This document shows positions 6,857-11,254 of a stretch of 11,254 nucleotides of DNA, piece by piece. The stretch's first letter is position 1, and each line of letters opens with the position of its first letter. Location of the stretch: assembly GCA_964505195.1 (NCBI GenBank), contig CAZDGV010000043.1:1-11254 (forward strand), given 5' to 3'. The notes beneath the pieces were generated by a model. The model saw only the letters and a program-made list of their open reading frames with translations, did no database searches and was not told the origin of the DNA. A program made the translations under genes and the position numbers. The stretch is from CAZDGV01 sp964505195 (lineage in GTDB: Bacteria; Bacteroidota; Bacteroidia; Chitinophagales; Chitinophagaceae).

Positions 6857-7865
6857 GTTGATTTATCCATTCTTGATACAATGCAATTTGACGNNNNNNN
6901 NNNNNNNNNNNNNNNNNNNNNNNNNNNNNNNNNNNNNNNNNNNNNNNNNNNNNNNNNNNNNNNNNNNNNNNNNNNNNNNNNNNNNNNNNNNNNTACCACA
7001 GGGAGGGTTGCACTAAAAATCTAGACCGGCCAATGATCTCCAGGGTTTCTTCCTGTGTACGGGCACCGAGGAATTGAATGCGCTTGTCATTTTCGTATTG
7101 CGCAAGGAGTTCAAGTTCCATGCTGCCTGTACCTACCACTGTAAGCATCGCATCGGCTGGCATTTGCTGCCACGCTGCAAGCAGTATTTGAATGCCTTTT
7201 GAAGCTTCGAGTCGGCCGACGAACACAAATCCGCTTCTTTGATTATTTGTGAATGTAGGTTTAGCATTCACCCAGTTCGACTTGTAAGCTATTCTCTGCT
7301 TAGAAATTCCATGCTCCTGCACCCACTGTTCATGAAATGGACTCAACACGATAAAATGGTCGATGTAACGGAAGGCAGCTTGACGATATACTTTCATGAG
7401 CCATACTGCCCAAAAAGATTGCAGCCGTGAGCGGCGATAGCAGGCATGTCGTACCCCATGCCATGCATTACCTGTAGTTACACATTTTTCACAGATGCCT
7501 ACCGCCGGACGATACAGTTCTGCATTGATGCACCACCAGCGGTAATTATGCAATGTATGCACCAACACTGCCCCCGCATCTTTTGCAGCCCGAAAGGCCG
7601 CCCCGAGGAGCAGGGGAAAAAAATTATGAACATGCACAAGTTGTATCTGATGCTTTCGGATCAACTTGCGAATCCTGATATAATGAAAAAAAGGAAATAA
7701 GCTCTCGCCTAAAATGCGCAGACCTGATGAGGAAGCGGTACTCACATGATACTCCAACACTGCATCCGCTCCCAGTCGCGCACGCAAAGCATCTCGTTCC
7801 TGAAAAAACACTTTGTCTTCTCCACCGTAATGTCGATACGAACTATGTATAAGCAATATGCGCAT
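6846..7865 (-). CDS. Glycosyltransferase family 4 protein, interrupted by an assembly gap
   Basis: The visible N-terminal 290 residues form a GT-B glycosyltransferase: MRILLIHSSYRHYGGEDKVF with the glycine-rich first loop, LVHVHNFFPLL (76-86), TLHNYRWWC (104-112), a cysteine cluster C125-x2-C128-x13-C142, then the second Rossmann domain with FVFVGRLEASKGIQILLAAW (213-232), TVVGTGSMELELL and RSRFLVQPSLW. The N block then removes the part holding the family's E-x7-E donor-binding motif. After it come 15 residues ending YQEWINQHER, a normal GT4 C-terminus. By comparison with the family about 80 residues should lie between PSLW and that tail, so the 100 N undercount the true gap. The two bases next to the gap after PSLW are TA, fitting the tyrosine of the usual W-Y-E. 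A purine-rich AAAGAAAG precedes the ATG. It lies 6 nt after the GT2 gene and overlaps GT25 by 11 nt. Sugar specificity is unknown. Confidence 0.87.
   Translation of the reverse strand: MRILLIHSSYRHYGGEDKVFFQERDALRARLGADAVLEYHVSTASSSGLRILGESLFPFFHYIRIRKLIRKHQIQLVHVHNFFPLLLGAAFRAAKDAGAVLVHTLHNYRWWCINAELYRPAVGICEKCVTTGNAWHGVRHACYRRSRLQSFWAVWLMKVYRQAAFRYIDHFIVLSPFHEQWVQEHGISKQRIAYKSNWVNAKPTFTNNQRSGFVFVGRLEASKGIQILLAAWQQMPADAMLTVVGTGSMELELLAQYENDKRIQFLGARTQEETLEIIGRSRFLVQPSLWXXXXXXXXXXXXXXXXXXXXXXXXXXXXXXXXXXRQIALYQEWINQHER
6894..6993. other. Assembly gap, 100 N
   Basis: Exactly 100 undetermined bases, the conventional placeholder for a scaffold join of unknown length. It lies inside the GT4 gene. 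The flanking coding parts happen to be in the same frame with 100 N counted, but this is no evidence for the true size. Confidence 0.98.
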
Positions 7866-7871
7866 CTTTCT

Positions 7872-8792
7872 TTAACTACTTTTAAAACCGAAACCACTTC
7901 GCAACCAAACTTGCAACTGCGCGAACAGCAAATGAAACTCACCCTTGATCAATCCGCGCACCAGCGTAGCAATAAAATCGAATACAACTGCTAGCACAGC
8001 ATAAACCACCCCATGCGCTTTGCGATAAAAAATTTGTCGCCCACGTAGATAATGCCGGTACCTGAACGCGCTAAATGCTGTTCTTTTATTGGAACCCGCA
8101 GTCCCTTCTTCATGCACAATCTTTACAGACGGTAGCACCGCCATTTTCCAACCTGCCTTCCGCATACGCCACGCCAGCTCGGTTTCTTCAAAATAAAGGA
8201 AAAAATCAGGGTCGAAGCCACCGACTTTTTCAAACACTGCTCTCCGCACAAAAAGATTGGCGCCGGATACATAGTCGATATCGCACGGTGCAGTTCCCAT
8301 ATCCGTAACACCGGTAGCCAAATGCCGATAAAAATAGCGAGCATACAACCTGAAAAAACCAATAGAAGAAAAGCTATGGAAGAGCCCGGGGAAATTTCCT
8401 CCACTCGTAGCGGGTTTTCCTACTTCATCAAGGAGCTGTCCACCACAGGCGGCATAACTATCATGAGCAGGGTCATCCAGCCATTGCGCAAAAGCTTCGC
8501 AAGCGTCGCTTTGCAATAAGGTATCCGGATTTAGAAAAAACAAAAAACGTCCTTTTGCCCATCGCAGTGCTTCGTTGTTGGCGTTTCCAAAACCCAGGTT
8601 TTGAACCATGGCATGAAACCGTACCCATGGAAATTCCTGCTGAAGTGTCTTGAATAAATCCGAAGAAAGAGAGGCATTGTCTAAAACAAAAATCTCCCTG
8701 TCGGTAAGGGAGATATGCTGTTGGATCGATGCCAAGCAGCGCCGCAGCGCCGGCACACAATCATAATGTACAATGATGATGGAAACCTGCAT
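7872..8792 (-). CDS. Glycosyltransferase family 2 protein, rhamnosyltransferase-like
   Basis: The 306-residue product has a GT-A fold of family 2: MQVSIIIVHYDCVPALRRCL, the nucleotide-binding FVLDNAS (35-41), QNLGFGNANNEAL (64-76), the metal-binding LNPDT (87-91, in the place of DxD), DYVSGANLFVRRAVFEKVGG (173-192) and FDPDFFLYFEETELAWR (193-209), which carries the catalytic-base region and matches the E-D/E-x-D/E-x-x-x-R pattern of rhamnosyltransferase-type members. A hydrophobic stretch near 260-280 (VVYAVLAVVFDFIATLV) may hold the C-terminus at the inner membrane. It probably adds one sugar to the lipid-linked repeat unit on the cytoplasmic side; the sugar is not readable from sequence. 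It is the first gene of the tightly packed run, 97 nt after the Wzi-like gene and 6 nt before GT4. Confidence 0.92.
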   Translation of the reverse strand: MQVSIIIVHYDCVPALRRCLASIQQHISLTDREIFVLDNASLSSDLFKTLQQEFPWVRFHAMVQNLGFGNANNEALRWAKGRFLFFLNPDTLLQSDACEAFAQWLDDPAHDSYAACGGQLLDEVGKPATSGGNFPGLFHSFSSIGFFRLYARYFYRHLATGVTDMGTAPCDIDYVSGANLFVRRAVFEKVGGFDPDFFLYFEETELAWRMRKAGWKMAVLPSVKIVHEEGTAGSNKRTAFSAFRYRHYLRGRQIFYRKAHGVVYAVLAVVFDFIATLVRGLIKGEFHLLFAQLQVWLRSGFGFKSS

Positions 8793-8889
8793 CTAAATGT
8801 TTTAAGTCGACAAAGGATGCAAAATAAACCTGCTCACTTGCTGCGACCTTATTGAATTTATATGCCAAGGTAAGTTTTTTATCGAGAAA
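8793..8889. other. Short intergenic region between the Wzi-like and GT2 genes
   Basis: This 97-nt AT-rich spacer is the widest break inside the operon. On the minus strand it contains ACCTT and AAGGT separated by 16 nt, too weak for a terminator, and a TATTTTG that is one base short of the TAnnTTTG element. A secondary promoter or processing site is possible but not shown. Confidence 0.3.
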
Positions 8890-10536
8890 TTATTGCAACC
8901 CGTAATGAATACCCAGTTGCATGATGTTTTGTCGTAAGCTTGCACCATTTTCCGCTTCACGATTTTGCAGCTGCACATTACCAATGATGTAAAGATTATT
9001 GATCCACTCATAATGAAAACCAAGGTGTAGATCACTGCGGTTAAACTGAAAATCTGAGAGAAAGCGCGGCTGCGGCTGCGCATAATACTGATCCCAAACA
9101 CTGCCCGGTGCTCCTTTTCGGATATACTGATACCGCATATTGAGTCGCAAGCGCGGAAGCGGATTATAGCGCATAAAAGCAATAAAACGATCGGAGTTGG
9201 CACCTAGCCAGTCGCCCATTAAATGATCATGATGGGTATAGTTTTGCGTAGGAACCAAATTCTGATATACGAAGGGATTTACGCGGGTGTATTCCGCCCC
9301 TATAGTGAGATAGTGCAAAAGCAGATCCGTAACACTGAAACCCGCATTGAAGCCAATCTGGTTGCGACTGCGTTGACGGTCGAACATACTTGAAATACGA
9401 ATTTCATCTATAAAAAGAGTAGCATAGAGATGTGTATTCTTAAGATGATTCCTGGAGCTCACTTGCGCAAATAGCTGTCCGTTGTTTCCTGCATTCAAAT
9501 TATTAAAGCTTCGATTATTATCATACACCTTAAATAAATTGAAGGGAATCAAAAATCCCGGATCGAGGCGATCACTGTAAACAATCGATTCTCCTACACT
9601 CACATTCAGGCCACGTACGGGTGTAATTTGTAAAGTATGTGAAGCAATGTATTTGGAACGGAAGATCAGGCGCACATCATCAAAAACACCTGTAGTACCC
9701 GTACCGTAGGTGCGATTGCTATCCACCAAATTCGAATTCAACCATCCGTGCATGTACTGAAAACGCATCCAGGGTAAGGGCTGATAATCCCAGCGCAGAT
9801 AAGTGAAGGAAGGCGATTTATCGCTGTTGACGATTCTTCCATTTTCACCATAACCCCAGAGGTATTGATCCTTACCTAAACTAAGGGACGACTTTTTCCA
9901 TGCATAGGAAATATTGGCTCTGATTTCGCTATGGTTTTGTTGTTGCTGACCGGATGTGCCCACACGAATGATGCCAGTTTCCGGACTTTCTTCGCGGAAA
10001 GCTCGCATACCTGTGCCCGACTCAGTAATATCGCGATAGTAAAACTGAAATCCCCATCGCTTCGCCGTTCCCCAAAACTGCAATCCGTTGCTCACCTGAC
10101 GAAAACTGTTATCGCCAATAGACACCCCACCAACACTCAAAATAGGATCGGCGTGCAACTGAAAATCTTTGGTGACTACACTGAAGGCGCGCCAACGCTT
10201 GTTGGCATCTTTGCGCAGCAAATGGGTAACGGCAGTAGCAGTATCGGCTTGAGTAAGCGGACGATATTCCTGTAAATAGAAGTTTAACTCCTGCTTTTCG
10301 CGCTCACTCAGCTGATCGGTTTTTCCTGCAAGGGTTTCCAGCTGTTCGAAAATATGCTGGCGACTCACCGGACGAATGATATCATTAAACTCAACCAATC
10401 CCTTCTGTGCCATACGATACAGATAAGGATATACTTCACTGCGGTGATTTTCCCAAACAATCTGGGAAGATGCAGTGTGTAAAAAAGTAAATGCGGTCAA
10501 AACAGACAGCAAAAGATAGGATACGCGTTTTTTCAT
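8890..10536 (-). CDS. Capsule assembly Wzi-family outer-membrane protein
   Basis: The 548-residue product begins MKKRVSYLLLSVLTAFTFL and HTASSQ, a standard Sec signal peptide probably cut near residue 24. Next is a helical segment (about 34-90) with VYPYLYRMAQKGLVEFNDII and RPVSRQHIFEQLETLAG, characteristic of the Bacteroidota members of this family. The rest is rich in alternating aromatic and polar residues, as in an outer-membrane beta barrel (WGTAKRWGFQFYYRD, SLSLGKDQYLWGYGENGR, LRLNMRYQYIRKG), and closes with a strand ending LGIHYGLQ. Escherichia coli Wzi binds capsular polysaccharide at the cell surface; here a role in attaching or assembling the operon's polysaccharide is inferred from family and position. 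The frame is open 13 codons upstream, but the ATG at 10536 starts the signal peptide cleanly. A likely promoter element lies upstream in the 56-nt gap after the sugar transferase gene. Confidence 0.88.
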   Translation of the reverse strand: MKKRVSYLLLSVLTAFTFLHTASSQIVWENHRSEVYPYLYRMAQKGLVEFNDIIRPVSRQHIFEQLETLAGKTDQLSEREKQELNFYLQEYRPLTQADTATAVTHLLRKDANKRWRAFSVVTKDFQLHADPILSVGGVSIGDNSFRQVSNGLQFWGTAKRWGFQFYYRDITESGTGMRAFREESPETGIIRVGTSGQQQQNHSEIRANISYAWKKSSLSLGKDQYLWGYGENGRIVNSDKSPSFTYLRWDYQPLPWMRFQYMHGWLNSNLVDSNRTYGTGTTGVFDDVRLIFRSKYIASHTLQITPVRGLNVSVGESIVYSDRLDPGFLIPFNLFKVYDNNRSFNNLNAGNNGQLFAQVSSRNHLKNTHLYATLFIDEIRISSMFDRQRSRNQIGFNAGFSVTDLLLHYLTIGAEYTRVNPFVYQNLVPTQNYTHHDHLMGDWLGANSDRFIAFMRYNPLPRLRLNMRYQYIRKGAPGSVWDQYYAQPQPRFLSDFQFNRSDLHLGFHYEWINNLYIIGNVQLQNREAENGASLRQNIMQLGIHYGLQ

Positions 10537-10572
10537 GTGTTCGCTATTTGTAGCTTCAGATATGAATTTACA

Positions 10573-10580
10573 CAAAAGTA
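10573..10580 (-). promoter_or_regulatory. Candidate Bacteroidota -7 promoter element upstream of the Wzi-like gene
   Basis: On the minus strand the octamer reads TACTTTTG, an exact match to the Bacteroidota housekeeping -7 consensus TAnnTTTG. It lies in the 56-nt space after the sugar transferase stop and 36 nt before the Wzi-like ATG, so transcription would give a leader of about 30 nt. No TTTG is seen at the expected -33 spacing, where the sequence overlaps the 3' end of the upstream gene. It may be an internal operon promoter; a chance match is possible. Confidence 0.4.
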
Positions 10581-10592
10581 AATGCTTGTAGT

Positions 10593-11254
10593 TCAGTATG
10601 CATTCTGATCACCGCGGAGAAAATTGATAAAGGTCTGTAGCATTATCTGACAATCGAGCCAAAAAGTCCAGCGATGGATATAATACAAATCGAAATCAAT
10701 GCGGTTTTGCATGGCACTGGTGGTCTTGGTTTCACCGCGTAAACCATTCACCTGCGCCCATCCTGTAATACCCGGCAATACGATATGTCGGAGCATGTAG
10801 TTTTCTACTTTATGCATCGACTCAATATTCAAGGGTGTGGGGTGTGGACGCGGACCTACCACCGACATATTCCCCATGAGGACATTGAAGAACTGTGGCA
10901 ATTCATCCAGATTGGTCTTGCGCAAAATCCGACCAATAGGCGTAACACGCGGATCGTTGCGTGTTGCCTGTGCATAACGACCGTTTGCATCGGTTTCGTT
11001 TTCGCCACAGTACATGGTACGGAACTTGTAACAAATAATTTTTACATTATTCAGCCCCCAGCGCTCCTGCTTGTACAAAATGGGGCCGCGAGAAGTAATT
11101 TTAATGAGCAGTGCAATCAGCGGATACAGGATGATTCCGGCTGTGGCAATAAATACCACCGTGAATACAATATCAAACACCCGCTTCAATATCCGATTTC
11201 CCAGCTGATCCAACGGTAGCGGCTTTACGTTCAATACCGGCAGCAAACCGATAT
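10593..11254 (-). CDS. Undecaprenyl-phosphate glucose phosphotransferase-like sugar transferase, catalytic domain, 5' partial
   Basis: About 220 residues of the C-terminal catalytic domain are present and the frame is open to the right edge, so the N-terminal membrane part typical of WcaJ/WbaP-size proteins (about 460 residues) lies outside. Visible family features (bacterial sugar transferase, PF02397): NRILKRVFDIVFTVVF leading into a membrane helix, GPILYKQERWGLNN, YKFRTM, DPRVTPIGRILRKTNLDELP with the catalytic D-E dyad, NVLMGNMSVVGPRPHP, PGITGWAQVNGLRGET, and the ending RGDQNAY common in WcaJ-type enzymes. The reaction places a hexose-1-phosphate, probably glucose-1-phosphate from UDP-glucose, on undecaprenyl phosphate and so begins the repeat unit. 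The in-frame TTG at 11246 is not a credible start because coding similarity (IGLLPVLNVKPLPLD) runs through it. It is followed after 56 nt by the Wzi-like gene. Confidence 0.92.
   Translation of the reverse strand, partial: IGLLPVLNVKPLPLDQLGNRILKRVFDIVFTVVFIATAGIILYPLIALLIKITSRGPILYKQERWGLNNVKIICYKFRTMYCGENETDANGRYAQATRNDPRVTPIGRILRKTNLDELPQFFNVLMGNMSVVGPRPHPTPLNIESMHKVENYMLRHIVLPGITGWAQVNGLRGETKTTSAMQNRIDFDLYYIHRWTFWLDCQIMLQTFINFLRGDQNAY

Noticed and set aside
6822..7016. Plus-strand open frame across the N block
   Set aside because: Most of it is undetermined sequence and it is antisense to the GT25 and GT4 genes.
8840..8880. ACCTT/AAGGT inverted pair as a terminator after the Wzi-like gene
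   Set aside because: Only 5 bp of stem with a 16-nt loop and no T-run; too weak.
8802..9203. Minus-strand open frame of 133 codons overlapping the end of the Wzi-like gene
   Set aside because: It is a shifted reading of the Wzi-like coding sequence with no recognisable domain.
10785..11219. Plus-strand open frame of 144 codons opposite the sugar transferase
   Set aside because: It is antisense to a strongly conserved catalytic domain and its product shows no family features.

Overview
The window looks like a piece of a Bacteroidota chromosome, probably Chitinophagaceae or a close relative. Three things suggest this: Bacteroidota-type protein families (a Wzi-like outer-membrane protein with the helical N-terminal segment typical of the phylum, a short B12-dependent ribonucleotide reductase, a two-domain universal stress protein), starts that mostly lack a Shine-Dalgarno sequence, and a TAnnTTTG-type promoter element. 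A block of exactly 100 N marks a scaffold join, so this is a draft or metagenome assembly.

Left part (1-2833). The first 82 bases hold the N-terminus of a minus-strand membrane metal-dependent hydrolase (DUF457/YdjM type) running off the window. Divergent from it, after about 170 noncoding bases, come a two-domain universal stress protein and, 4 nt later, a short class II (adenosylcobalamin-dependent) ribonucleotide reductase. These two are very likely co-transcribed.

Right part (2834-11254). Everything is on the minus strand and forms a surface-polysaccharide operon of the Wzx/Wzy type. In transcription order: an initiating WcaJ-like sugar-phosphate transferase (cut by the right edge), a Wzi-family outer-membrane protein, a GT2 glycosyltransferase, a GT4 glycosyltransferase (interrupted by the N block), a GT25-like glycosyltransferase, an O-antigen polymerase/ligase-like membrane protein, a Wzx-like flippase and a class I SAM methyltransferase. 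The five genes from GT2 to the flippase are packed with gaps of 2 to 14 nt or an 11-nt overlap. In the expected scheme the first transferase loads a hexose-1-phosphate on undecaprenyl phosphate, the GTs extend the repeat unit, Wzx flips it, the Wzy-like protein polymerises it, and the Wzi-like protein helps the product at the outer membrane. The methyltransferase may decorate or cap it. Export genes (Wza/Wzc type) are not in view and may lie beyond the right edge.

The two operons converge with no spacer: the stop codons form TAATTA at 2831-2836. I found no mobile element, CRISPR array, tRNA, rRNA or clear rho-independent terminator. Nothing here convinces me of a wholly new system. The points worth a second look are the mis-sized gap in the GT4 gene, the abutting convergent stops, the unusual catalytic-site variants in several enzymes, and the methyltransferase at the end of the operon.
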